DNA of 64,000 nucleotides from JAUWOY01 sp034431315 (GCA_034431315.1 DAOUDK010000049.1:7793-71792); one strand, 5' to 3'. Positions 48,594-57,583 are shown, counted from the stretch's first letter. Translations and numbers: made by a program. Notes: generated from the sequence alone by a model not told the origin.

Positions 48594-49487
48594 ATGGGCA
48601 TGGGGTGGGATTTGGAAACAGCAAGCGAGCTTCGTCTGAACATCGGTGACATCATAGTGTCCGTCGTCAGCGACAGGGGATTTCTCGTTGATGGTCTGCG
48701 TGGTCCTTTCCTGACGAACAAGCCTCCGGATGTAGTTGGTCATGTACGCCATGGCCTCGGTAGTGATGTCTTCGCTGGTCAGTTCACGGACATGGTTATG
48801 TCCGGCAGACATTTCGGTTGGGACTTATATAGATTGCACGGCAGGTTCGTGGCTCTCTGCACGGACTCCAAGACGAGTACGCCTCAAATCGTCGTGACCC
48901 TGGGCTCCGATTCCGACGCCTTTGAGTTCTATGTGCGTCGACAGCAGGGCGATCAGCAACTCCACTCAAACGGCCACAACTTCCACAAAGTGCCGATGAT
49001 GCAGGTATTGCCGGAACGACACGGCGTGATGTTGCACGCTTGTGGAGTCGCCGATGGCGAGCGGGGTATGCTGTTTGTCGGACCATCAGGTGCAGGCAAG
49101 ACTACAATGGCCCACCTATGGAGCAGTTCGGGGCAAGCCGCTGTATTAAGTGATGAGTATTGCATTGTTCGCGCCATAAAAGGACAACTATGGCTTTACG
49201 GGACGCCATGGGTCGGAAGGGGGGGATTCTGTTCCTTTGGCAGAGTTTCCTTAGAAGAGGTGTTCTTCATTGAACATGGGAAGGAAACGAAACGTGTTTC
49301 TGTGACGGAGATAGAAGCCGTCTCTCGATTGATGTCGCAGGCCTTTCTGCCCATGTGGGACAAGACCAAGGTGCGACTTGTATTGGATACGTGTATTGAT
49401 CTGGTTCAATCGGTTTCCTGTTGTCGCTTGCCTTTTGTGCCCGACGAGGTTGTGGTGCAACTCTTGCGAAGAGCACAGGTTGCGTAG
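48594..49487 (+). CDS. HPr-kinase-like P-loop kinase of a peptide cluster
   Basis: The 297-residue protein has a C-terminal HprK/PEPCK-like core: GVMLHACGVADGERGMLFVG, GPSGAGKTTMAHLW (Walker A at about 161-169) and SDEYCIVRAI, then LYGTPWVGRGGF. The N-terminal 140 residues are a variable domain. HprK-like proteins are recurrent partners of PqqD/radical SAM and lasso-peptide clusters, and some phosphorylate peptide Ser residues. Here it probably acts on the precursor or a partner protein. Start ATG 48594 lacks a clear binding site; ATG 48600 is possible. Confidence 0.82.
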   Translation: MGMGWDLETASELRLNIGDIIVSVVSDRGFLVDGLRGPFLTNKPPDVVGHVRHGLGSDVFAGQFTDMVMSGRHFGWDLYRLHGRFVALCTDSKTSTPQIVVTLGSDSDAFEFYVRRQQGDQQLHSNGHNFHKVPMMQVLPERHGVMLHACGVADGERGMLFVGPSGAGKTTMAHLWSSSGQAAVLSDEYCIVRAIKGQLWLYGTPWVGRGGFCSFGRVSLEEVFFIEHGKETKRVSVTEIEAVSRLMSQAFLPMWDKTKVRLVLDTCIDLVQSVSCCRLPFVPDEVVVQLLRRAQVA

Positions 49488-49542
49488 TCGTGTGGTGACA
49501 GTTTGTGTCACAATGGGAATCTGACAAAGCCCTGAGGCAAAA

Positions 49543-50058
49543 GTGGAAAGTTGCCAGGATCTAATACGCTGTAACGGCCCAGACTTTGTTACCATAAGCA
49601 GGCAGATACTGAATCGTGGATCGTACCTACGCTTCGAGGCTAAAGGCCACTGTATGCATCCATTCATCCAGGACAGAGATATTATCCTGGTGGAGCCGGC
49701 CGAGTTCTCACATCTACGCCTTGGGGAAATCGTACTGTACCAGATATCTGACGAGGTCGTACTTGCCCATAGGATAGTGGGAAGGATGCAGCGGTATGGT
49801 ACCAACTACTTGTTGACTCGAGGAGATGCGGCTTGGGGACTTGATAGCCCGGTCAGCCCGAGTCAAATCCTGGGGCGGATTACAGTGCTCGAGCGACGGG
49901 GACGTCTGATCCGGGTGGATTGCAGAGGCAGGCGATTGTTGGGTCTTGCGCATAGTAACGGACGTGCATTGTATCATCGTACTCGCGGAGCCTTCGGGCG
50001 ACTGGCGGCTAGAGGAACAACCGCTCTTGGCAACCTTGTCAGGCGAGCCACTGGATGA
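49543..50058 (+). CDS. S26-type (signal-peptidase-like) peptidase with Cys at the nucleophile position
   Basis: The 171-residue protein is similar to SPC-type S26B peptidases: AKGHCMHPFIQDRDIILVEP (nucleophile box), LRLGEIVLYQI, the general-base His in VVLAHRIVG (H76) and LLTRGDAAWG. In the normal box the residue before Met is Ser (S-M-x-P); here codon TGT gives C37. The second S26 protein in the window, at 57006, has Ser there. The protein has no obvious N-terminal membrane helix. It starts at GTG 49543. It may be a cysteine variant of the peptidase or a non-catalytic partner. It sits between the kinase and the dockerin protease, so removal of the peptide leader is a plausible job. Confidence 0.82.
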   Translation: MESCQDLIRCNGPDFVTISRQILNRGSYLRFEAKGHCMHPFIQDRDIILVEPAEFSHLRLGEIVLYQISDEVVLAHRIVGRMQRYGTNYLLTRGDAAWGLDSPVSPSQILGRITVLERRGRLIRVDCRGRRLLGLAHSNGRALYHRTRGAFGRLAARGTTALGNLVRRATG

Positions 50059-50074
50059 TAGAAAAGGGAGACTA

Positions 50075-53000
50075 ATGATGAAAAGATCACAGTTTGTCGC
50101 AGCGTTGATAGCACTTGTCTTGTTGATCTCGACCACGAAGGTCTTTCCACCTCGTGTGTCGGCTTCCACCCCATTAACTGGCGGTCACGCTGGATCGGCC
50201 TCGCGTGTTGAGCTTGTGAAGTCAGATGATGAGAGCATCGTGCTTCGATTGAGGACCCACGGTTATCGCATCTCGGAGAAGGAGGTTGATGGCCGCCGGT
50301 ATGATGTACTGAGCGTTGAGGGTTATGGATCGAACTCGGAATTGGGCAAGCCCCAGGTGCCTGCGCAGGGAGCGCTCATAGGGATTCCGTTGGGAGCAGA
50401 GTTTCAGCTCCGCGTGGTAGATGGCAAGTACAGCGTGTTGCCGGGAGTGTATCGACTAAGCCCTGTGCCTCAGCCCGTCAGGGACGATGGAGATGTGTTT
50501 GGTTCCCAAGGGGTAGGGTTGGATGCTCTGCCTCGTGAGGTCAGAGAGGCGTTCGTTGAGGACGAGACGGTCTACACAACCGATGCCTTCTATCCACGAG
50601 AGATCGCAGAGGTAGATTCGTCGGGATTCATCAGGAATCAGCGGTTCATTCCCGTGCGATTCTACCCTTTCCAGCACAACCCGGTTTCAGGGCAGATTAG
50701 ATTCCATGAAGAGATCGTGGTCGAGATTCAGTTTTCCTATCCCGAGAGGGGAAGCTTGGGGCAAGCTGAGGCGGCTGGGCCTTTTGAGTCAGTGCTGGAA
50801 GCGACGCTTTTGAACTACGAGTCGTCCAGGTATTGGCGAGGGAAGGGAACTGAACGAGGTAAGCTGAGGATGACTGTTCTATTGGACGAACCGTCGTACA
50901 AGGTTTTGGTGGACGAGGATGGGATGTATCGCTTGACGAGGGCGGAGCTGGAGGGGGCGGGCATACCGGTGGGTACAATAGACCCACAAACGTTCAAGCT
51001 ATACAATCAGGGTCAGGAGGTGGCGATCCGTGTGTTGGAAAACGAGGGAGTACTAGATAGCCTGCTGTTTTACGGGCGGAAGATGACCACGAAGTACACG
51101 GATGTGAATGTGTATTGGCTGACCTACGGGGGAGAGTCTGGGAGTCGCATGTCGAGCAGGAGCGCCCCGCCGTCAGGTTTTCCGGTGCGTTCATACTACA
51201 CGGACACGGTGCATCTGGAAGAAGATCACCGGTACCAATCGACCGTCCCGTGGGCAGACGGGGCGGATCACTGGTTTTGGGAACGCACTCGATACCCCAC
51301 ACCGAATCCGTCTCTTACTGTGAGCACAACCTTGAGTAATACCTTCACGGGAGTTTATAGTGGAACACTAAGGGTTAGTATGCATGGCTATACCACTATG
51401 AGTGCCAATCCGGATCATTGTGTCAAGACCTATCTCAATAGCAATCAGATTGATCAGGTTTCGTGGGATGGGAGGGTCGAGCAAAGTCGTGAAGTGGCTT
51501 TCCCCTCGTCCCTACTGCAAGAGGGACCAAACGAGATCAGAGTGGAAGGCTGTGCTACTGAGGTTTCCTATGACATGGTATTGCACAACTGGTTTGAGGT
51601 TGAATACCGGGACACGTTCGTTGCAGAGGGCGACGAGTTTGTGTTTGAGCACCAGGAAGCCGGATGGCAATACGAAGTGGATGGGTTTGGTGAGGACACT
51701 GTGGAGATCTACGACGTGACGGATCCGATCAACGTTAGCTATCTGACAGACTTCGTGGTGGAGCCGGGTGGGCTGAGTTATGTGGTTGAGTTCGACGATG
51801 GGACAGCGGAAGTAGGGACGAAGTATTGGTTATTGACGTCTAGCCAGTACAAGAGCCCGCTTGACTTGTTTGAGGACAGCCCTTCGAATCTGGTGGATCC
51901 AGGCAACGGGGCCGATTACATCATCATCACCCACGCCGACTTCTACACCGATGTGCTTCCTCTGGCCAACCGCCGCGCTGGGCAGGGCCCGCGCACCATG
52001 GTAGTTGATGTGCAGGACGTCTACGACGAGTTCAGCTACGGCATTTTTGACCCACAGGCCATTCATGACTTTCTGGCTTATGCTTATGCTAGTTGGACTC
52101 CGCCTGCACCCAGCTATGTCTTGCTGGTAGGAGATGGTCATTACGATTTCAAAGATAACTTGGGTACTGGTGCACAAATCTACATCCCTCCCTACCTAGC
52201 ACTAGTTGATCCGTACATTGGAGAGACAGCCAGCGACAATCGTTACGTTATGGTGAGCGGTGATGACCTCTTGGCTGATATGCATATTGGACGCTGGCCC
52301 GTGAACTCTAGTGTCGAAGCGGTCACAGTAATCAACAAAATCCTCGACTACGAGCAAGATCCTCCCTCCGGGGATTGGAACCAGGAAGCGCTTTTCGTGG
52401 CCGACAATGCCGACAGTGCTGGAGACTTTGCGGCCCTCTCTGATGACATCGTTGATAATTACCTTCCCTCAACGTACACCGCGCAAAAGATATACTATCA
52501 AGTCACCCACTTCACTCAAAGTGCTACTACCGCTGCTATCATAAATGCCATCAGCGAAGGGCAAGTTCTAGTGAACTATATTGGCCATGCGGGAAATACC
52601 CTTTGGGCAGCGGAGCTTCTATTTGTTGCTGATCCCACGATTAGGAATGATATTGATTCCCTGACTAACGGACCAAAATTGCCGATGGTGTTGTCCATGA
52701 CATGTGCGACGGGATACTTTCACCACCCCAGCCTTCCTTCCCTGGACGAAAGCCTGGTCGGTGCCGAGGGTAAAGGGGCCATAGCCAGTTGGTCAGCTAC
52801 GGGGTTCGGCATGGCCATCGGCCACCACTACCTCGATAAGGGCTTCTTCACCGCCGTGTTCAGCGACACGATCAGCGAGATCGGGACGGCGACGTACCTG
52901 GGTAAGCTCAATCTCTATGAGAGCACCAGCGGCTACCGCGATCTCATGGACACTTACGTCCTCTTCGGCGACCCGTTCATGAAGCTGAACCTGCCCGCGT

Positions 53001-53194
53001 GCGACGCGGCGGACTTCGACAAGGATCGCCAGATCACGGTGGTGGACATCACGCAGGTGGCCATCCGCTGGGCTAGCGAGTGGGGCGACGAGAACTATGA
53101 CCGCAAGTACGACCTGGACAATGACGGCGAGATCACGGTGGTAGACATCATGAAGGTAGCCGCCCAATGGGGTAAGACTTGTGGAACGCCTTAA
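50075..53194 (+). CDS. Gingipain-like C25 cysteine protease with C-terminal dockerin-like module
   Basis: The 1039-residue protein has a signal peptide (about 3-30), a long propeptide-like and beta-rich N-terminal half, and a C25 catalytic domain (about 605-970) opening with DYIIITHADFYTDVLPLANR. The catalytic pair is His838 in NYIGHAG and Cys877 in SMTCATGYF, followed by GAEGKGAIASWSATGF. The last 65 residues hold two dockerin-type calcium loops: DFDKDRQITVVD (980-991) and DLDNDGEITVVD (1013-1024). Dockerins dock to cohesins, and the next three genes encode cohesin proteins. ATG 50075 is preceded by AAAGGGAG. GC content jumps within the gene near 52.78 kb. A second C25 protease is at 58862. 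Confidence 0.88.
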   Translation: MMKRSQFVAALIALVLLISTTKVFPPRVSASTPLTGGHAGSASRVELVKSDDESIVLRLRTHGYRISEKEVDGRRYDVLSVEGYGSNSELGKPQVPAQGALIGIPLGAEFQLRVVDGKYSVLPGVYRLSPVPQPVRDDGDVFGSQGVGLDALPREVREAFVEDETVYTTDAFYPREIAEVDSSGFIRNQRFIPVRFYPFQHNPVSGQIRFHEEIVVEIQFSYPERGSLGQAEAAGPFESVLEATLLNYESSRYWRGKGTERGKLRMTVLLDEPSYKVLVDEDGMYRLTRAELEGAGIPVGTIDPQTFKLYNQGQEVAIRVLENEGVLDSLLFYGRKMTTKYTDVNVYWLTYGGESGSRMSSRSAPPSGFPVRSYYTDTVHLEEDHRYQSTVPWADGADHWFWERTRYPTPNPSLTVSTTLSNTFTGVYSGTLRVSMHGYTTMSANPDHCVKTYLNSNQIDQVSWDGRVEQSREVAFPSSLLQEGPNEIRVEGCATEVSYDMVLHNWFEVEYRDTFVAEGDEFVFEHQEAGWQYEVDGFGEDTVEIYDVTDPINVSYLTDFVVEPGGLSYVVEFDDGTAEVGTKYWLLTSSQYKSPLDLFEDSPSNLVDPGNGADYIIITHADFYTDVLPLANRRAGQGPRTMVVDVQDVYDEFSYGIFDPQAIHDFLAYAYASWTPPAPSYVLLVGDGHYDFKDNLGTGAQIYIPPYLALVDPYIGETASDNRYVMVSGDDLLADMHIGRWPVNSSVEAVTVINKILDYEQDPPSGDWNQEALFVADNADSAGDFAALSDDIVDNYLPSTYTAQKIYYQVTHFTQSATTAAIINAISEGQVLVNYIGHAGNTLWAAELLFVADPTIRNDIDSLTNGPKLPMVLSMTCATGYFHHPSLPSLDESLVGAEGKGAIASWSATGFGMAIGHHYLDKGFFTAVFSDTISEIGTATYLGKLNLYESTSGYRDLMDTYVLFGDPFMKLNLPACDAADFDKDRQITVVDITQVAIRWASEWGDENYDRKYDLDNDGEITVVDIMKVAAQWGKTCGTP

Positions 53195-54218
53195 CCCCAT
53201 TCTCCTGCTGGCCGCCCTTCTCCTGGCCTGGATAGCGTTCACCTCGCTGTTTGCCCCTCTCGACGGGAGCACGCCCCTGGCCTCAGTTGAGGCGCAAAAT
53301 GCCACTTTGCAAAATCCCACCGTCCGGATAGAACCCGCTCAGTCGGTTGTAGATGCGAGCGAGACCTTCACCGTGACGGTGATGATTGACGAGGCCAGCG
53401 CCCTGAACAGCTTCCAGTTCGATCTGTTCTTCGTCACCACGACGGTGACGGTGGACAGTGTGGCCCTGGGCGATTTCCCGGGCAGCACGGGGCGGAAGAT
53501 CTTTCCCGTCGGCCCTACCATAGATAACCAGACGGGGAAGGTCACTTTCGGAGTGGTGACCTTCGGCAGCGCTCCAGGCCCTGATGGGACAGGCGATCTG
53601 GCCCTCATCATCCTCACCGCCCAGGGCGTAGGCATCAGCCCTCTGGACTTGGAGAGGGTGCTGGTAGTAGACACGGAAGGTAGCTCGCAGACACCCACCG
53701 TCGAGGACGGCCTGGTGGTGGCAGGTGGCGCGCCCACGCCGACGCCTACGCCTACCGCGACCAGTACGCCCACTGGAACCACTACCCCCACCCCGACGAC
53801 TACCACTACGACCACGATAACGCCAGAGCCAGTGATCGTCGTCCATCCAGCCAGTGCGCCAGTTGGAGAGACGTTCACTTTCACCGGCTCTCACTTCACG
53901 CCCGATGGCCTCGTAGAAGCATGGTTCGCCGATCCCGATCAAGCACATCATTCCCTTGATTCTTTCTATGCCGATTCGTCCGGGGGATTCACCCGCCAGC
54001 ACAACTGGGAAGCGTACTGGCCGGCGGGCACTTACAGCTACATAGCCATTGACGTCACGGAGGCACTCTCGACCTCGGTGGAGTTTGAGATGACCGAGCC
54101 TGGGTCCCAAACGCCAACTAGCACGCCAACGGCTACCGCTACCACAGCCACTCCGACTGCCACGCCAACCTCGTTTATCCAAAAAATCTACTTGCCTCTG
54201 GTGCTGAAAGGCTGGTAA
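53181..54218 (+). CDS. Secreted cohesin-domain surface protein 1
   Basis: The 345-residue protein has a signal peptide (about 8-38), a cohesin module (about 45-178: PTVRIEPAQSVVDASETFTV, SFQFDLFFVTTTVTVDSVAL, LALIILTAQGVG), a Pro/Thr stalk and an Ig-like module (about 216-305: FTFTGSHFTPDGLVEAWFAD). The C-terminus IYLPLVLKGW is the Chloroflexota surface-protein signature. GTG start overlaps the protease gene by 14 bp, linking cohesin and dockerin genes in one operon. Confidence 0.83.
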   Translation: MERLNPILLLAALLLAWIAFTSLFAPLDGSTPLASVEAQNATLQNPTVRIEPAQSVVDASETFTVTVMIDEASALNSFQFDLFFVTTTVTVDSVALGDFPGSTGRKIFPVGPTIDNQTGKVTFGVVTFGSAPGPDGTGDLALIILTAQGVGISPLDLERVLVVDTEGSSQTPTVEDGLVVAGGAPTPTPTPTATSTPTGTTTPTPTTTTTTTITPEPVIVVHPASAPVGETFTFTGSHFTPDGLVEAWFADPDQAHHSLDSFYADSSGGFTRQHNWEAYWPAGTYSYIAIDVTEALSTSVEFEMTEPGSQTPTSTPTATATTATPTATPTSFIQKIYLPLVLKGW

Positions 54219-54221
54219 ACG

Positions 54222-54917
54222 ATGAAGGGTCTCCTCAAATTAGTGGGGTTGTTTGGACAAAGGCCTCGCCCGGACGTGAACGTCCGGGCTGAAAGAGCGA
54301 AGCCCTACGGGCTAAAACCTAGCCCCGAAGGGGCTTTGCCCTTTCAGCACGGGGGTTCAGCCCCGTGCTATGTCTGGCTCATCATCCTCCTAGCCCTCCT
54401 GCCCACGCTGGCCCTGGCCGCTCCCCTGCTTCCCACCGACGAGACGAACCCGATCCAGCAAGGCCCCACGGTGCGCATAGAACCCGCCGAGTCGGTGGTG
54501 GGAGCGGGCCAGACTTTCACTGTCTCGGTGATGATTGACCAGGCCGACGATTTGGGCGGCTTTGAGTTCACGCTGCTCTTCGTTCCCACGACGGTGACGG
54601 TGGACAGTGTGACTGTGGGCGATTTGCCGGGCAGCACGGGACGGGAGCGCATCTCCATCGGCCCCACCAGCGATAACCAGGCGGGCAGGGTCAGTTTCGG
54701 AGCGGTGACCGTCCCCCCCGACGTGCCAGGGGCCAGCGGGACGGGCGTGCTGGCTACCATCACTCTCACCGCTCAGGGCTTCGGCGAAAGCCCCCTCGAC
54801 TTGCAAGACGTGATGGTGCTGAACACGCACGCCGAGCTCAAAACGTCCCTCGTCGAGGACGGGGTGGTCCGAGCGGGATTCGTCGTCTACCTGCCCCTGG
54901 TAATGAAAGAATGGTAA
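54222..54917 (+). CDS. Secreted cohesin-domain surface protein 2 with repeat insertion
   Basis: The 231-residue protein carries a cohesin module (about 85-218: PTVRIEPAESVVGAGQTFTV, GFEFTLLFVPTTVTVDSVTV) and ends VYLPLVMKEW. Residues about 13-46 (RPRPDVNVRAERAKPYGLKP and on) precede the hydrophobic signal segment and are encoded by a triple-hairpin repeat (54258-54370). The original N-terminus was therefore extended or displaced by the insertion; export may still work because the hydrophobic stretch VWLIILLALLPTLALA follows. Confidence 0.8.
   Translation: MKGLLKLVGLFGQRPRPDVNVRAERAKPYGLKPSPEGALPFQHGGSAPCYVWLIILLALLPTLALAAPLLPTDETNPIQQGPTVRIEPAESVVGAGQTFTVSVMIDQADDLGGFEFTLLFVPTTVTVDSVTVGDLPGSTGRERISIGPTSDNQAGRVSFGAVTVPPDVPGASGTGVLATITLTAQGFGESPLDLQDVMVLNTHAELKTSLVEDGVVRAGFVVYLPLVMKEW
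54258..54370. repeat. Triple-hairpin repeat element (copy 2) inside a cohesin gene
   Basis: The hairpins AGCCCTACGGGCT, TAGCCCCGAAGGGGCTTTG and GCACGGGGGTTCAGCCCCGTGC parallel the element at 28912-29004. It is read in frame in the cohesin gene. Confidence 0.8.
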
Positions 54918-54920
54918 AAG

Positions 54921-56996
54921 ATGAAGGCGGTGAAGTTTGATGGGCTCCGGGATAAGCTGGAAAAGGCAGACGGCTCGACTGAGCTCGCCGAAGTCCTCAA
55001 GTCTTGGCTCATCATCTTCCTGGCCATCACCCTCCTGCCCGCGCTGGTGATGGCCGCGCCTTTGCTTGCCCCCCCAGCCCCCCAAGATTGGGGGGAGAGG
55101 GGGGCAGCGGCCCAGCAGAACCCCACGGTGCGCATAGAGCCCGTCCAATCAACGGTGACGGTGGGTGAGAGCTTCACCGTCTCGGTGATGATTGATAATG
55201 CCAGCGACCTGGGCAGCTTCCAGTTCGATCTGCTCTTCGTCACCAGCGTCGTCACGGTGACCAACGTGACGCTAGGCGATTTCCTGGGGAGCACCGGCCG
55301 GGGCGTAACCCCCCTCGGTCCCGAGTACAAAGAAGTAAACAAGGTTAAGTTCGCGGCATACACCATCGGCACCACTCCGCCGGGGCCTAACGGGACAGGA
55401 GAGCTTGCCGTCATCAGTCTCACTGCCCTGGGCGGAGGGGAGAGCTACCTCGATCTCCAGGATGTCCGGGTGACGGACACGCTCGGCCAGTCCCAGGTGG
55501 CCAGCGACGAGGATGGCTCGGTCGTGGTGGGGGCCGCGCCGACCTCCACTCCCACCTCGACCCCTACAGCGACGTCTACCCCCACGCCGACGGCTACCGG
55601 AACAGCGGTGGCAACGCCTACTCCCACAGCCACCAGCACCCCGATGCCCACCGACACACCAACAGTGACGCCCACGTCCACTCCGACCAACACACCCACG
55701 CCTACATCCACGCCAGAACCGGGGCAAGGTCGCCTTAATCCTCAACACAGTAGCGCGCCATATTGTAATACCACAGATGTTGAGATCTGGATCGACGCAA
55801 CCAACTTCCAGGGCGGTCAGATAAAGCTCACATACGGCTCAACATGCGCTGAGGTAATGGATTGGGTACCAAATACTATTGATTTCCCCCAGGCGACATG
55901 GGATTCGGATACCCCTGGTGAGGAGTGGATTACCTTTTCAGGACCAGGTTCAAGGACGGGCATCTATCTAATCGGCATCCTCACTATCCATTGTGTCTCC
56001 GAGCAAGAGTGTACAACTGACTTGGATTTTGTTGAGGACGGACCGATGACGACCAAATTGCTTGATGAGTGGGAGAATGAAATCCCAGCTAGTTGGGAAG
56101 ATGGAACATTCGAGTGCACAACTATGCCTACGCCTACATCCACCTCGACGCCGACCGCCACGCCAACGATCACGCCGACCAGCACACCCACAAACACGCC
56201 AACTCAGACTCCCACCGATACACCGACAGCTACATCTACGGTCACACCGGTTAACACACCCACCGGGACGCTGGAAGCTACGCCGACATCCACCGCCACA
56301 GGCACGCCCACGGCGACACCCACGGTGACCGCGACGCCGACGGTGACGCCGACACCTTCGGCCACGCCAAAGTCAGCGATCACTGTCTACCCAACGGAGG
56401 GCTACGTCGGACAGGGTTTCACCTTCACAGGCTCGGATTTCACGCCCAACGGCCTGATACACGAAGGTTTCACCGATCCCGATCAGGTATACCATTATAC
56501 TGCTTCCTTCTTCGCCGATCCTTCGGGGGGATTTGTGCGGAGCATCACCTCGCAGTGGGATTGGCTGGTGGGAGTTTATACCTACACCGCTTTTGATTCC
56601 ACTGCGAACTATAGCATCTCCGTGCAGTTCACGATCTCCGAGCCTCCGCCGGTCTCTTCACCCACCCCCACGTCGGAGCCAGTGATCATCGTCTCTCCAA
56701 ACAAAGCGCCAATTGGAGACTGGTTCGCATTCATTGGCTCTCATTTCACCCCCAATGGCCTGATAGAGGCCTGGTTCGCCGATCCGAGCCGGGCCCCGCA
56801 CGAGCTCAACCACTTTTGGGCCGATTCGTCCGGGAGGTTCATCCGCAAGCATAACTGGACGGGAAACTGGCCTGCCGGCACCTACACCTACCTGGCCTTT
56901 GATTCCACCAAGTCCTTCTGGGCTTCTGTGGAGTTTGAGATGGCCGACTCTCTAACGTATGAAGTCTACCTGCCGATCGTCGTGAAGGATTACTGA
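54921..56996 (+). CDS. Multi-domain secreted cohesin surface protein 3
   Basis: The 691-residue protein has a signal segment (about 28-50), cohesin 1 (about 67-205: PTVRIEPVQSTVTVGESFTV, SFQFDLLFVTSVVTVTNVTL) and a Pro/Thr stalk. A divergent cohesin-like domain (about 267-397) follows, with TTDVEIWIDATNFQGGQIKL, GEEWITFSGPG and LIGILTIHCVSEQECTTDLD. A second stalk, two Ig-like modules (about 483-573 and 585-676) and the end VYLPIVVKDY complete it. The second domain resembles cohesin-like surface domains I recall from Methanosarcina-type archaea, so interdomain transfer is possible. Residues DGSTELAEVL near 18-27 come from a CTGAGCTCGCCGAAG repeat inserted in the leader. Confidence 0.82.
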   Translation: MKAVKFDGLRDKLEKADGSTELAEVLKSWLIIFLAITLLPALVMAAPLLAPPAPQDWGERGAAAQQNPTVRIEPVQSTVTVGESFTVSVMIDNASDLGSFQFDLLFVTSVVTVTNVTLGDFLGSTGRGVTPLGPEYKEVNKVKFAAYTIGTTPPGPNGTGELAVISLTALGGGESYLDLQDVRVTDTLGQSQVASDEDGSVVVGAAPTSTPTSTPTATSTPTPTATGTAVATPTPTATSTPMPTDTPTVTPTSTPTNTPTPTSTPEPGQGRLNPQHSSAPYCNTTDVEIWIDATNFQGGQIKLTYGSTCAEVMDWVPNTIDFPQATWDSDTPGEEWITFSGPGSRTGIYLIGILTIHCVSEQECTTDLDFVEDGPMTTKLLDEWENEIPASWEDGTFECTTMPTPTSTSTPTATPTITPTSTPTNTPTQTPTDTPTATSTVTPVNTPTGTLEATPTSTATGTPTATPTVTATPTVTPTPSATPKSAITVYPTEGYVGQGFTFTGSDFTPNGLIHEGFTDPDQVYHYTASFFADPSGGFVRSITSQWDWLVGVYTYTAFDSTANYSISVQFTISEPPPVSSPTPTSEPVIIVSPNKAPIGDWFAFIGSHFTPNGLIEAWFADPSRAPHELNHFWADSSGRFIRKHNWTGNWPAGTYTYLAFDSTKSFWASVEFEMADSLTYEVYLPIVVKDY

Positions 56997-57005
56997 TAGA
57001 ATACC

Positions 57006-57545
57006 ATGCTTGCATCCCAGCAAAACGTCGTCAGCGATCTGATACGAGAGGAGATGGCCCACGGAACCACCTTTCGCTTCCGCGTTATCAGCGGGAGTAT
57101 GGCCCCTCTCATCGCGGCTGGGGACGAGATCGTGGTCGAGCAAGCCGGCGCGGACAGACTGCGCCGGGGCGACATCGTCCTCTACACAGTGGGCGGCACT
57201 TTTCATACCCACCGCCTGCTGGCCAGGCGCAGGCACGGAGGCGCAACTCTCCTGGTGACTAAAGGCGACGCGGCCCTCAATCCCGATCAGCCCTGGAGGG
57301 AGGAGCTGCTTTTGGGGAAGGTAGTGGCGATAAGGAGAGAGGATCGAACGATTGACCTGGAGGGTGGAAAGTGGAGGGCGATGAACCGCCTGCTCGGCGT
57401 CCTCTCGGCCCTGCAGGTGGCCGCCTTCCGAGCGGCTCACCGGGTGAAGGTGGCCATCATCGGGAACAGGAGGACTCGGTGGGCGCCTCTGGTGGCCAGG
57501 GCCGTCTCCGCTCCCTCTCGCTGGCTGATCAGGCTGGCTGGATGA
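57006..57545 (+). CDS. S26-type signal peptidase I-like protease
   Basis: The 179-residue protein has RVISGSMAPLIAAGDEIVVE with nucleophile Ser31, LRRGDIVLYTVGG, FHTHRLLARR with the general-base His69 and LLVTKGDAALNPDQPW, as in SPC-type S26B peptidases. Unlike its relative at 49543, the Ser is intact. It lies 9 bp after the third cohesin gene and may process these exported surface proteins. Confidence 0.85.
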   Translation: MLASQQNVVSDLIREEMAHGTTFRFRVISGSMAPLIAAGDEIVVEQAGADRLRRGDIVLYTVGGTFHTHRLLARRRHGGATLLVTKGDAALNPDQPWREELLLGKVVAIRREDRTIDLEGGKWRAMNRLLGVLSALQVAAFRAAHRVKVAIIGNRRTRWAPLVARAVSAPSRWLIRLAG

Positions 57546-57583
57546 CCGACAAGAGATCGTGCTTGGGTAAGAGGTAAGAGGCC

